64,000 nt of DNA from contig NZ_JAIVKU010000005.1 of the NCBI RefSeq assembly GCF_020524165.1, positions 62,001-126,000 of the forward strand, written 5' to 3'. The notes below the pieces were generated by a model. The model saw only the letters and a list, made by a program, of their open reading frames with translations, was not told where the DNA came from and did no database searches. Source of the stretch: Guptibacillus hwajinpoensis (GTDB taxonomy: Bacteria; Bacillota; Bacilli; Bacillales; Guptibacillaceae). Below, piece by piece: positions 53,520 through 62,323 of the stretch; positions within the stretch are counted from its first letter, which is position 1; every line of letters begins with the position of its first letter. Both the position numbers and the translations under genes were made by a program.

Positions 53520-54029
53520 TTACCCTCTCCTAACATCCTTCAACACATCTTTTATACAGTCATTCATTTGATCATAGTGGTAGCTATTGCTATTATCCAC
53601 AGAAACATCGAGAACTTCTTTCATGATCGTACCGATGACATGTTTTTTGTTCAATAAGTTCACGTCATCTTTATCTCGTAGTAGCACAATTTTCGGATAG
53701 CTCTCTTCTTTGAACCCTTCCACTAAAATAAGATCAAGATCAAACGAATGATATAAACGAACTAACTGTTCAAGCTCCCACTCTGTTTCTTGCGTAGCTT
53801 GGATGGATACCATTCCACCGCCGCTTACACCCGTCACAACGGCTCCAGCTTTCCGATGGCGACCACTATCCTTTTTCTGATCGTACACATCAGGCGTACC
53901 GTGCCCATGATGCTTGATCACGCCCACTTTAATACCCTCAGCTGTAGCTTGTTCGATAAATTTTTCAGCAAAAAGCGTCTTCCCGCTATTCTGATAGCCT
54001 ACTACTTGAATGACCGGTGTCTTTACCAC
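53520..54029 (-). CDS. mobB: Molybdopterin-guanine dinucleotide biosynthesis adapter MobB
   Basis: 169 residues, P-loop GTPase-like. Walker A GYQNSGKT (residues 11-18), and GVIKHHGHGTPDVYDQKKDSGRHRKAGA is the MobB switch region. It supports MobA. Its start overlaps the moeA end by seven bases and moaE follows after two bases, so the operon is tight. mobA is not in the window. Confidence 0.94.
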   Translation of the reverse strand: MVKTPVIQVVGYQNSGKTLFAEKFIEQATAEGIKVGVIKHHGHGTPDVYDQKKDSGRHRKAGAVVTGVSGGGMVSIQATQETEWELEQLVRLYHSFDLDLILVEGFKEESYPKIVLLRDKDDVNLLNKKHVIGTIMKEVLDVSVDNSNSYHYDQMNDCIKDVLKDVRRG

Positions 54030-55285
54030 GTAGCCGATCCTTCCTCACGTAGGTGAAGAAGCACAACCGTATCACCAGTTGCAAAACCACGCGTTCCTCC
54101 AGGTAAAACGGCAAACGCATTCGCTTCGGCAAGAGAGGTCACGCTTCCAGATTTATCAAGTCCTGTTGGCTTTATGTAAATTCGTCCTTCCTTCTCCTCT
54201 GTTCGACTTCGTACAAACCTTGTGAACGGGTTAGGTTTTGGAAAGTCTGTTAACAATTCTCCTTTGCTTTTCTGGCGATAAGGATACTTCGAAAAAAGCG
54301 CACGCCTGATGACCGGTCTTGTGAACAGTTCAAAACCTACAAAACATGCTGAAGGATTTCCCGAAAGACCAAATAACAATTTTCCATTCCATTCTGCAAC
54401 GGTAGTCACACTTCCTGGTCTCATACCTACTTTATTAAATAACACAGTAGCACCGAGTTTTTCATAAATTGCTGGCAGGTAATCGTAATCGCCTACGGAT
54501 ACGCCCCCTGTCGTAATGAGAATATCTACTTTGTTTAAAGCGGTTTTGATTGATGAAAAACAAGTTTCGAAATCATCTTCTAATTTCCCAAAATAAAGCG
54601 GTGTAGCTCCAGCATCCTTCACCTGTCCCTCTATCATAGGAGAGTTGCTGTTACGAATCTTTCCAGGTTGAAGGGCTTCTTCTGGATTGAGAAGCTCTGT
54701 ACCAGTCGCGAATATCCCTACTTCTGGTTTACGAGCTACTGGAACATTGGCATAACCAAACGTTGCTAGGAGAGCCTTCACACCAGGAGTGATTTGTGTT
54801 CCTTTCTCAATCAGGACGGTTCCTTCCTGCGTATCTTCCCCACGTAGAGAGAGGTTATCTCCTTTTCTTACTTTTCGTTTCACCTGTATGAACGGCTGCT
54901 CTTCTTCCTCCATTTCTTGAACGAGCTCAAGCATAATGACTGCGTTTGTTCCTTCAGGTATCGCGGCACCCGTCATTATGCGGATTGCCTCGTGCTTCTC
55001 TGGAACTTTTGACGCAACCGTACCCGCTCCTATCTCCTCAATGACTTTTAACTTAACTGGACGATCTTTCGAAGCTTCATATGTATCTTCTGCTCGGATC
55101 GCAAACCCATCATAAGGAGAACGATCAAACGGTGGAACATCATGGTCAGCTACAAGCGCGACTCCTAGATGACGCCCATCGCTTTTTTCTAAAGGAATTG
55201 TTTCAATCGAGCCCTCATAGGAGAGGTTCATCACCTTTTGAACAGCTTCCTCCACTGTGATTGGTTTTCTTCTCTCGACCATCAT
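54023..55285 (-). CDS. moeA: Molybdopterin molybdenumtransferase MoeA
   Basis: Inserts molybdate into adenylylated molybdopterin. 420 residues. PPFDRSPYDGFAIRAEDT, GAAIPEGTNAVIMLE, GIFATGTELL, TTGGVSVGDYDYL and GLSGNPSACFVGFELFTRPVIRR are the family motifs. The first gene of moeA-mobB-moaE-moaD. Start at the first of two ATGs, after GGAGATGAG; the second is possible. Confidence 0.96.
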   Translation of the reverse strand: MMVERRKPITVEEAVQKVMNLSYEGSIETIPLEKSDGRHLGVALVADHDVPPFDRSPYDGFAIRAEDTYEASKDRPVKLKVIEEIGAGTVASKVPEKHEAIRIMTGAAIPEGTNAVIMLELVQEMEEEEQPFIQVKRKVRKGDNLSLRGEDTQEGTVLIEKGTQITPGVKALLATFGYANVPVARKPEVGIFATGTELLNPEEALQPGKIRNSNSPMIEGQVKDAGATPLYFGKLEDDFETCFSSIKTALNKVDILITTGGVSVGDYDYLPAIYEKLGATVLFNKVGMRPGSVTTVAEWNGKLLFGLSGNPSACFVGFELFTRPVIRRALFSKYPYRQKSKGELLTDFPKPNPFTRFVRSRTEEKEGRIYIKPTGLDKSGSVTSLAEANAFAVLPGGTRGFATGDTVVLLHLREEGSATW

Positions 55286-55423
55286 CTCATCTCCATCTGT
55301 TCACATTTTCCTCTTTATTGTAACAAAGATTCACTCATACGTTTCAATGGAAAACTTGAATGAATGGCGAGAGTGGTGAATAGATTGTTAGTGATGCATC
55401 TTATATGGAAAGGAGTGATGAAC

Positions 55424-57100
55424 ATGCCTCAAAGAGAATACTGGGTTAAGCCTGGCGACACGCTACTTAAAATTGCAGAAACGCACGAGCAATCCGTTCA
55501 TGAAATCAAGCAAATGAATCAGCTTAATTCAAATATTATTTACGTGGGACAAATGCTTCGAATTCCTTCTTCTACAAATCATTCGTATACAGTGAAACAG
55601 GGCGATACATTACTAAGCATTTCAGAGCATTACCAAGTTCCTGTCGAAGAAGTGAGAGAACTAAATCAATTACCCTCTAATCTCATTTATGTTGGGCAAC
55701 ACCTTGAAATCCCTCTTAATCGTGCTCGATCGATGCGAATTGACTATACAGTTAAAGCTGGAGATAGCCTATACAGTATTGCCCAAAATTACGGTACAAC
55801 AGCTCAAAGCATTCAGTCGTTAAATGACTTATCATCAGATGCCCTTTCAATAGGGCAAACGTTAAAAATTCCAGTCTATACGGAAGTTGTTGTTAAAGCA
55901 GATCGAGCGAATGTGAGAACGGGTCCAGGTAAAGGGTATAACATCATTGCTCAGATGAGAACTGGAGCGAAGCTTGCAGTTGAAGGTATTCGTGGAAACT
56001 GGTACAAAGTTCAGCTATATGATGGCACAAATGGGTGGATATCCGATAGTCTCGTTACCTTTAAAGCGTATGGAGATGATAAGCCGGTATCACGGATTAT
56101 CGGATATTATACGCTTGAAGAAGGCCCTTCGCTCCCTTCTTCTTATAAATCCTTTGTTTCGAATCGTTCCGCCCTTTCACAGCTAGCTTTGTTTCTTTTT
56201 CGAATCAGCCAGGAGAACCCAACAACAATTGAGAAGTTCGGCAAATTTAGCGACAGAGAAATTGAGAAACTCGTCCAACTTGCTCATGATCAAAACATAA
56301 AGATCATGCCCGTTGTGCATAACTTACTGTATAAAAAGGGTGACACAGAACCAAGTAAAAAGGTTGTTCAAACACTTGTTTCAAGCGAAGAAAACCGACG
56401 AGCATTTGCTTTGAATCTTGTAAAATTAATCGAAAAATATAATTTTGATGGGGTCGATATTGACATTGAAGACGTCTATATTGAAGATGCAGATAAACTA
56501 ACACTTCTATACCAGACAATCGGAGAAGAGCTACGTAAGAAAGGATATTTCTTCTCAGCAAGCGTCCCATCAAGAGCTTCGGATGAACTCGTCAATCCAT
56601 TTTCAGATCCATTTAATTATGCTGAAATCGGCAAAGCCGTCGATCAATTCATCGTCATGCTCTATAATGAATTTGGCTGGCCAGGAAGTCCTCCAGGACC
56701 TGCCGTAACGGCCGGATGGATGGAAAAAGTGATGACATATGCCAAAACGAGAATTCCACCTGAAAAATTAGTATCCGCTATTTCTGTGTTTGGTTTTGAC
56801 TTTAACCTTGATAAAGAAAAAAGTACGTACGTCACGTATGATATGGCGATGAAGTTACAGAAAAAATATAATGCCGAAATTCAATTTAATGAAGAGCGTA
56901 AAACGCCTTTCTTCCGTTATACAGATGATGAAGGAAACAAGCATGAAGTTTGGTTTGAGAATGAACAAAGCATTGAAGCGAAAATTCGCTTAGCGGATGA
57001 ACTTGGTGTCCAGGGCGTAGCCTTATGGAGACTAGGGATGGAGGACCCTGCAATTTGGAAGATGATTAACGAAAAAATCATTGTTGAACGTACAGAATAG
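55424..57100 (+). CDS. LysM/SH3/GH18 protein, probable spore cortex-lytic or spore-coat glycosylase (SleL/YaaH-like)
   Basis: 558 residues from ATG 55424, eight bases after AAAGGAG; the upstream extension has no homology. Three LysM modules (~3-47, 50-95, 102-147; YWVKPGDTLLKIAE, YTVKQGDTLLSISEHY, YTVKAGDSLYSIAQNY), one SH3b (~150-210; KADRANVRTGPGKGYN), then a GH18 domain (~220-555) with DGVDIDIEDV, the DxxDxDxE catalytic motif. B. subtilis YaaH/SleL has two LysM and a GH18 and no SH3b. There is no signal peptide, as for spore-coat SleL. It may hydrolyse cortex or wall peptidoglycan at germination. A terminator follows. Confidence 0.9.
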   Translation: MPQREYWVKPGDTLLKIAETHEQSVHEIKQMNQLNSNIIYVGQMLRIPSSTNHSYTVKQGDTLLSISEHYQVPVEEVRELNQLPSNLIYVGQHLEIPLNRARSMRIDYTVKAGDSLYSIAQNYGTTAQSIQSLNDLSSDALSIGQTLKIPVYTEVVVKADRANVRTGPGKGYNIIAQMRTGAKLAVEGIRGNWYKVQLYDGTNGWISDSLVTFKAYGDDKPVSRIIGYYTLEEGPSLPSSYKSFVSNRSALSQLALFLFRISQENPTTIEKFGKFSDREIEKLVQLAHDQNIKIMPVVHNLLYKKGDTEPSKKVVQTLVSSEENRRAFALNLVKLIEKYNFDGVDIDIEDVYIEDADKLTLLYQTIGEELRKKGYFFSASVPSRASDELVNPFSDPFNYAEIGKAVDQFIVMLYNEFGWPGSPPGPAVTAGWMEKVMTYAKTRIPPEKLVSAISVFGFDFNLDKEKSTYVTYDMAMKLQKKYNAEIQFNEERKTPFFRYTDDEGNKHEVWFENEQSIEAKIRLADELGVQGVALWRLGMEDPAIWKMINEKIIVERTE

Positions 57101-57150
57101 AAACGTCATTTTACTATATTTGGCTGTTCATGGCATTCCTTCAATATAAA

Positions 57151-57184
57151 AGAAAGGAAGAGGGAGCCCCTCTTCCTTTTCTCA
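57151..57184. terminator. Bidirectional terminator
   Basis: AAAGGAAGAGG / CCTCTTCCTTT hairpin between the GH18 gene and convergent yitW. Confidence 0.85.
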
Positions 57185-57189
57185 TTTTA

Positions 57190-57510
57190 TCACGTAATAC
57201 CAAGTGCAATCTTAGCATACCGTGACATATTATCTTTTGACCATGGTGGATTCCAAACGATGTTAACATCAGCATCGTTCACTTCCTCTACATCAGATAG
57301 GGCGCGTTTTACATCGTTCACGATGGTACCTGCTAATGGGCAACCCATTGCAGTTAATGTCATAACGACTTGTGCTACACCCTCATCGTTAAGATCAGCT
57401 TCGTAGACGAGGCCAAGGTTTACGATGTCTATACCAAGCTCAGGGTCAATCACATTCTCCAGAGCTTCAAATAATTTATCTCTCATTTCTTGATCTGTTT
57501 GATCAGACAT
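57190..57510 (-). CDS. yitW: Metal-sulfur cluster biosynthesis protein (SufT/YitW, MIP18 family)
   Basis: 106 residues from ATG 57510, seven bases after AAGGAGA. RDKLFEALENVIDPELGIDIVNLGLVYEADL, TLTAMGCPLAGTIV and NIVWNPPWSKDNMS are the MIP18/DUF59 signature, including the conserved Cys of MGCPL. Family members help Fe-S delivery to target proteins. In B. subtilis it is next to yitV; here also, with 80 bases between. Confidence 0.92.
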   Translation of the reverse strand: MSDQTDQEMRDKLFEALENVIDPELGIDIVNLGLVYEADLNDEGVAQVVMTLTAMGCPLAGTIVNDVKRALSDVEEVNDADVNIVWNPPWSKDNMSRYAKIALGIT

Positions 57511-57592
57511 AGCAATCTCTCCTTTCATAACAAGTGCTTCCAACTTTCATTATAACAAATTCAGATTTAACTTAAACCGAAAAGCCTTAATT

Positions 57593-58360
57593 CTATAAAT
57601 GAGTTTTAAACCAGTTCACTAAAGCAAGAACAGCTTCTCGTGAAACTTTATGGCCAGATGTCTCATCTTTAATAAATTTCAGATGTTCTTCCTTCCCAGT
57701 ATAAAGCGGTTTAATTTGATGATAGAAATCATACGTTAACGTATAAGGAACCACCTTATCAACTGTACTGTGCCACATCATAAGTGGTCGGCCATTAAGT
57801 TTATCTTCTTGTAAAGACAGATCATAAGACTGTAAACCTTCAATTTGTTTTTTCATTTCTTCTTCAGAAATCGGTAGACTGAATCCTTCTTCTTTCAAGT
57901 AACGAATTTGAGCGTTCGCCAGCTTGAAATAAGACGGCGAACCCATCAAAGAAACGGCCGCTTTAATCCATGGGTATTGCGTTAACGCTCCAAACGTAAG
58001 GATGCCTCCCATTGAGGTACCAGACATGCCAATTCGGTCTTCTTGAACGAGGTTTCGATCGACTAGATGCTGTCTTAGTTGGTCAAGCTCGGTTAAGCTT
58101 TGAATGACAATCTCCCAAAACACATACTGACGCTTTTTCCCTGACAAATCATTTTCGCGTTCCCCATGATGCACCGCATCAGGAAGAATAACGCGATACC
58201 CTTCTTCAGCAAGGAGGTATGCTATATGGAGATTGTGTTCTTTTGCGCTGGTAAAACCATGCTGAAACATAACGAGCGGAAGTTTCTCGTTCGCAAGTTC
58301 ACCGTCTACAACATGTAGAACGGGTATATTCTCTATGTATTCATTTACAATTGTAATCAT
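57593..58360 (-). CDS. yitV: Alpha/beta hydrolase esterase YitV
   Basis: 255 residues. GMSGTSMGGILTFGALTQY holds the nucleophile Ser (GTSMG), LMMWHSTVDKVVPY the acid, and TSGHKVSREAV the His. MFQHGFTSAKEHNLHIAYLLAEEGYRVILPDAVHHGERE is the oxyanion side. Probably a carboxylesterase; the substrate is unknown. It matches B. subtilis YitV in place and sequence. Confidence 0.9.
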   Translation of the reverse strand: MITIVNEYIENIPVLHVVDGELANEKLPLVMFQHGFTSAKEHNLHIAYLLAEEGYRVILPDAVHHGERENDLSGKKRQYVFWEIVIQSLTELDQLRQHLVDRNLVQEDRIGMSGTSMGGILTFGALTQYPWIKAAVSLMGSPSYFKLANAQIRYLKEEGFSLPISEEEMKKQIEGLQSYDLSLQEDKLNGRPLMMWHSTVDKVVPYTLTYDFYHQIKPLYTGKEEHLKFIKDETSGHKVSREAVLALVNWFKTHL

Positions 58361-58445
58361 GAACTTACCCCTTTCCTCTTGTAACCGTCCTTTCTATCGT
58401 ACCATTCATATGGTTACATGAGAAATTTGAAGGAAGGCTAGCAAA

Positions 58446-58473
58446 GAAAAACATGCAAGCGCTGCTTGCATGT
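58446..58473 (-). terminator. Rho-independent terminator
   Basis: ACATGCAAGC / GCTTGCATGT stem followed by TTTTCTTT on the minus strand. Confidence 0.88.
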
Positions 58474-58481
58474 TAGGTTCG

Positions 58482-58799
58482 TTAATTTTTCACTTGCTCT
58501 TCATGACTCTTTTCAACGGATTTCATGTTTTCTAATTTATTATAGTACTGAGTTGGAAACTGAGACCCTTCATAAACCATCTTGCTATCTCCGCTATCAT
58601 CAGATTGATCAGGGGTTGTTGGGTTTCCTGCCTTTTCGATTGGCAAGCTGTCACTGAATTTCTTTGTCACCTGCTTACGCAGTCCGTTTGCCTTCGTTTT
58701 TAATTTCGCTCTCTTTTCTTCATCCTTTAATAAATAGGATGAAATGCCGATTGTCCCTGCCGCAATACTTGATATTAGCCATGTTTGTTTCTTAGTCAT
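58482..58799 (-). CDS. Single-pass membrane protein of unknown function
   Basis: 105 residues. One N-terminal membrane segment (TWLISSIAAGTIGISSYLL), a basic stretch (KDEEKRAKLKTKANGLRKQ), then a polar, probably disordered tail (GNPTTPDQSDDSGDSKMVYEG). The layout recalls YtxH-type proteins, but identity was not established. GGAGGTGG precedes the ATG. It sits between yitV and yitU. Confidence 0.68.
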   Translation of the reverse strand: MTKKQTWLISSIAAGTIGISSYLLKDEEKRAKLKTKANGLRKQVTKKFSDSLPIEKAGNPTTPDQSDDSGDSKMVYEGSQFPTQYYNKLENMKSVEKSHEEQVKN

Positions 58800-58995
58800 A
58801 ATCGACTGCCACCTCCAATGGAATGATAGTTAAAGTTTACCCTTCTTAATAATTCCTCAAACGATGATCTTATCCTTTTAACATTCTTGTCAAAATTTTA
58901 ATATTACAAAATAGACACTTAATCTTATGCCATGTACAATAAGGGAGTAGATGCATTTGCGCTACGATCAAAAGACACTTTTCAAAGGAGCTTCT

Positions 58996-59835
58996 ATGAC
59001 AACTAAACCGCATCTAATCGCAATTGATCTTGATGGCACGTTGTTAAACAGCGAAAAGAATATTTCTGAACGCACAAAATCGGTTATCTTTGAAGCGAAA
59101 AGGCAAGGGCATCACGTCGCGATCGCAACAGGTCGCCCTTATCGGGCAAGCGTTCGGTATTATAAAGAACTTGCACTTGATTCTCCGATCGTTAATTTTA
59201 ACGGGGCCTTTGTTCATCATCCCCTGGATCGCTCTTTTGGAACTCATCATTCTCCATTAGATTTAACGATTGCAAAATCAATCGTTTCTTCCTGTAATGA
59301 TATTAATGTAAAAAATATAATGGCAGAAGTGCTTGATGATGTTTACCTTCATCAGCATGATGAACTTATTATGCAAAATATGATTATGAATGACTCTTCC
59401 ATTTTCACTGGTGAAATTCATAAAAATTTAAAAGATGATCCAACGTCTCTTCTTATCCACCCTCATGAGCAGCAGCTTGCCGATCTGCGGCAAATGCTGA
59501 GAGACCATCATGCAGAAATGGTTGAACACAGGGTTTGGGCTGCCCCATTGAATATTATAGAAATCGTTCGAGCAGGCTTAAATAAAGCCGTTGGTTTGAG
59601 ACGCTTAGCGGCACACTTTAACGTTCCAGAGGAGAGAGTTATTGCATTTGGTGACGAAGACAATGACCTTGAAATGATTGAATATGCAGGTACAGGCGTT
59701 GCGATGGGTAATGCAATTGACGAGTTAAAAAACATCGCGAATGAAGTGACCTTTACGAATGAAGAAGATGGGATTGCCACTTTTCTTGAGGAAAGACTAA
59801 AGCTCACTATTTCTGACAAAAGACAGCTATCATAA
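58996..59835 (+). CDS. yitU: Cof-type HAD-IIB phosphatase YitU
   Basis: 279 residues from ATG 58996, after AAAGGAG; the frame opens 15 codons earlier without support. HAD motifs: LIAIDLDGTLLNSEKN (I), IATGRPY (II), NKAVGLRRLA (III, Lys) and IAFGDEDNDLEMIEYAG (IV). The cap is type IIB. It dephosphorylates sugar phosphates, FMN or similar small molecules. Adjacent to the yitV-yitW pair, as in B. subtilis. Confidence 0.92.
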   Translation: MTTKPHLIAIDLDGTLLNSEKNISERTKSVIFEAKRQGHHVAIATGRPYRASVRYYKELALDSPIVNFNGAFVHHPLDRSFGTHHSPLDLTIAKSIVSSCNDINVKNIMAEVLDDVYLHQHDELIMQNMIMNDSSIFTGEIHKNLKDDPTSLLIHPHEQQLADLRQMLRDHHAEMVEHRVWAAPLNIIEIVRAGLNKAVGLRRLAAHFNVPEERVIAFGDEDNDLEMIEYAGTGVAMGNAIDELKNIANEVTFTNEEDGIATFLEERLKLTISDKRQLS

Positions 59836-59847
59836 GCTGTCTTTTTT
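59818..59847 (+). terminator. Rho-independent terminator of yitU
   Basis: AAAAGACAGCT / AGCTGTCTTTT stem followed by T-run; it overlaps the last codons. Confidence 0.88.
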
Positions 59848-59926
59848 ATTTACTTTATAGGAAATGAAAGCAGAATAATAAATGATTGTTGTACTCATCC
59901 TATAAAGGAAAGGGAGGGATTCAATC

Positions 59927-60070
59927 ATGGCAAAGAACAGCAAAACGAAAAGGATGATAAAAGAAGGCGCGGATCGTGCCGTGCAAAACATGGATCAACA
60001 CGACATGACAAGTTTAAGCAGTCAGCAACGAAAGAAACAGCAACAAGAAAATTTGTCTGGTGGTGAATGA
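59927..60070 (+). CDS. Small basic protein, operon partner of the DUF3813 gene
   Basis: 47 residues starting MAKNSKTKRMIKEGADRAVQ and ending QQRKKQQQENLSGGE. AAGGGAGGG lies nine bases before the ATG. Its stop overlaps the next gene start (ATGA). Polar and charged, no membrane segment. No named family recognised. Confidence 0.7.
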   Translation: MAKNSKTKRMIKEGADRAVQNMDQHDMTSLSSQQRKKQQQENLSGGE

Positions 60071-60291
60071 AGATGGGAAATCGTTATTTCCAACTTGCAC
60101 GTGAAGCGGTAGAAAGAGCAGAGCAAATGGCTACGAACGGACATCCAGATACACAGAATCAAATCAACGTGGCCCTTAACAATCTTTCTGCTGCTTTCCA
60201 TCAATCAACTAGCGCTGAAAAAGAACAGCTCACTTCATACCAAGAAGTCATTCAAGAACTTAGCCATGAAGCATCCAATAAACCCTTTTAA
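60067..60291 (+). CDS. DUF3813-family small protein
   Basis: 74 residues: MKMGNRYFQLAREAVERAEQMATNGHPDTQNQINVALNNLSAAFHQSTSAEKEQLTSYQEVIQEL. Helical and polar. It fits the DUF3813 family of Bacillus next to yitU; function unknown. The start overlaps the preceding stop (ATGA), with GGTGGTGA just before; ATG 60073 is an alternative. Confidence 0.78.
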   Translation: MKMGNRYFQLAREAVERAEQMATNGHPDTQNQINVALNNLSAAFHQSTSAEKEQLTSYQEVIQELSHEASNKPF

Positions 60292-60300
60292 ACTTTCTCT

Positions 60301-60341
60301 AACGAAGAACCCCCGTCACCTAATGACGGGGGTTCTTCGTT
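60301..60341. terminator. Bidirectional terminator
   Basis: AACGAAGAACCCCCGTCA / TGACGGGGGTTCTTCGTT perfect 18-base stem between the DUF3813 gene and the convergent SGNH-like gene. Confidence 0.93.
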
Positions 60342-60375
60342 CATGGATGCAACTCCTTTGAATGAAGTCACTTCT

Positions 60376-60957
60376 TTAGAATAATTTAATGATCGGTTTC
60401 ATTCTTGCTTTTCGCCCCAAGGATCTCAATACTTCTTTCGTGATTAGTTTATATCCCTTAGCACTTAGCTGAACGCCATCCTTCTCGTAAAGTGTTTTAC
60501 TTTTTCGGTTTTCATGAATAAGTTGCCAGAGATCAATGTGTCTCGTTCCAAAGTTCTTAGCCAGAAAACGAATTCTTTCTGCATACCCTTCAATTTTCTG
60601 ATTTGTTACTGAAGCATTTTCCTCATTCATTACCGGTGAAGGTGAAATGAGAATGACTCGTTCTGGAGGAAGATTGTTCACCATATAACCTATATTTCTT
60701 TCAAACTCGCCTATGTCTGAACCATCAATGAGGCATGCTTCCTGCGTACCAAAGAAAATCGTGACATAGTCCGGTTGGTAACTTAAAACATCTGATTGAA
60801 ACCTTGATACTCCTTCTCGTGAAGTTGGGGTTGAACCTGCGTTAATAACGATCCATTCATCGAGAGCTCCTCTAATTCTAGACGTTAGTCGCTCATTTCC
60901 CTTATCGTCCACTTCTCTAGCAGTTAGACAATCCCCGAAACAAACAAGTACCGGCAT
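60376..60957 (-). CDS. Degenerate SGNH/GDSL-hydrolase-like protein
   Basis: 193 residues from ATG 60957, after GAGGAGG. The order matches SGNH esterases: block I VLVCFGDCLTAREVDD, block II INAGSTPTSREGVSRFQSDVL, block III YVTIFFGTQEACL, block V YEKDGVQLSAKGYKLI. But the nucleophile Ser is Cys10 (GDC instead of GDS), the block III Asn (GxND) is Gln-Glu and the block V His (DGxHL) is Gln. The classic triad is therefore missing. It could be an inactive binding protein or use a changed mechanism. The upstream PP-loop gene is 31 bases away on the same strand. Confidence 0.8.
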   Translation of the reverse strand: MPVLVCFGDCLTAREVDDKGNERLTSRIRGALDEWIVINAGSTPTSREGVSRFQSDVLSYQPDYVTIFFGTQEACLIDGSDIGEFERNIGYMVNNLPPERVILISPSPVMNEENASVTNQKIEGYAERIRFLAKNFGTRHIDLWQLIHENRKSKTLYEKDGVQLSAKGYKLITKEVLRSLGRKARMKPIIKLF

Positions 60958-60988
60958 TTCTTCCTCCTCCTTTCTTTCCTTACTCACG

Positions 60989-61645
60989 TCAAGAAGTTAA
61001 TCTTGCAGATTGATATGATCCCTGTTGCATGATTTCGCAAATTTCAAAAGAGACAGCTTTAGAAAATAGCGGTCCATCATAAACAAATGTATGGAATTCC
61101 CCATTCTCTCCACATGGATCGACGTGTTGAGGAAGCTTTTCTAAAAAAGCAGCATCAAATGGCTTTCCGATCCAATCAGCCTTCAGACACGATTCATCCA
61201 CACTAGTAATTATTGCTTTAAATCCATTTGAGAGAAAACGTCTCGCTGTATGTAAAGTTGATTGTTGCCATAAGGGATAGATACTTTTAAGTTGATGATC
61301 CTGTAGTAGAACATTTCGATAGTGCCGTATTTCCTCCAAATACAAATCGGCAAACGCAACAGCATTCATCCCTTCACTTCGAAACAAGTCGTATTGTTCC
61401 CCAACAAGCTTCTCGTATTGCTTATTTGTACAGTTATCTGGTAAATTGGTTATCGTTAGAGGAAGTTCAATGGCAGCTGCCTGTTTTTTTAACAGCATCG
61501 TATCGACTCCGTGGAATGGAATTGATCCATTCGTTTCATTCACCGTTGTCCATAATTTTTTCACTTGTAATTGAGAATTTGTCAAACAGTCATATAATGC
61601 CATGGCGCTATCTTTTCCAGAGCTCCATGAAAAAACGATATTCAT
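60989..61645 (-). CDS. Dph6-related PP-loop ATP pyrophosphatase
   Basis: 218 residues. VFSWSSGKDSAMALYDCL is the PP-loop (SGKDS). GVDTMLLKKQAAAIELPL, NAVAFADLYLEEIRHYRNVLL, DESCLKADWIGKPFD and DPCGENGEFHTFVYDGPLF are characteristic of the diphthine-ammonia ligase family. Bacteria lack diphthamide, so the bacterial member adenylates some other substrate. SD GAAGGAG precedes the ATG. Confidence 0.88.
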   Translation of the reverse strand: MNIVFSWSSGKDSAMALYDCLTNSQLQVKKLWTTVNETNGSIPFHGVDTMLLKKQAAAIELPLTITNLPDNCTNKQYEKLVGEQYDLFRSEGMNAVAFADLYLEEIRHYRNVLLQDHQLKSIYPLWQQSTLHTARRFLSNGFKAIITSVDESCLKADWIGKPFDAAFLEKLPQHVDPCGENGEFHTFVYDGPLFSKAVSFEICEIMQQGSYQSARLTS

Positions 61646-61793
61646 CTTGTAAGCTCCTTCCCTACTCTTATAGACGAATAGAAATGGCTGAATGTTTCAA
61701 ATATCCTGCAATTAAATAAATATTTTATTCCCGACCTCTTAAAAGGGATTGAAGGTGATGGGGTCGAAACAGTATGACGGAGGTGGAACGGTA

Positions 61794-62252
61794 ATGAATG
61801 TGTACCAATTATCGAGCCAGACAGATGAAGAAACGATCGAAAAGGTTTCAAACTTATTAATGAAGCAAATTACCCGTTCTGATCAGAATGGAAGCTATGA
61901 AAAGCTCGTTAAAGGGGTAAAGCTTGCCCTTGAAGAACAAACAGCTTCTAGGATCGTCGTTGCAGAATCTGACGATGAAGTGCTTGGCGTGGCTTTTTTT
62001 AATATCGGAGTTAGTCTCGCAAGTGGAGGACCTTATATTTGGTTAAATGAATTGTTCGTTGACCCGGATGCTCGAAATCAAGGGATTGGTAGAAAACTCC
62101 TTCTTCATGTGATTTATTGGGCAGAAAATGAAGGCATTAAAGGCATTGAACTTGAAACGGGAATTAACAATGCGATTACGAAACATTTGTATAATTCTCT
62201 TGGTTTTCACGACATTGTTTCAAAACGATACGGCTTTACGTTCTCTTCTTAA
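61794..62252 (+). CDS. GNAT-family acetyltransferase
   Basis: 152 residues from ATG 61794, after GGAGGTGG. LNELFVDPDARNQGIGRKLLLHVIYWAENEGIKGIELETGINN is the GNAT core, with the acetyl-CoA loop RNQGIGRKLL; the end HLYNSLGFHDIVSKRYGFTF is motif B. The acceptor is unknown. Confidence 0.88.
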   Translation: MNVYQLSSQTDEETIEKVSNLLMKQITRSDQNGSYEKLVKGVKLALEEQTASRIVVAESDDEVLGVAFFNIGVSLASGGPYIWLNELFVDPDARNQGIGRKLLLHVIYWAENEGIKGIELETGINNAITKHLYNSLGFHDIVSKRYGFTFSS

Positions 62253-62323
62253 TTAGAATGGTTATTTGCTGGTAGGAGCGTTTCTGATACACTAGTAGAT
62301 GATAGCGAAAGGAGGCGTATACT

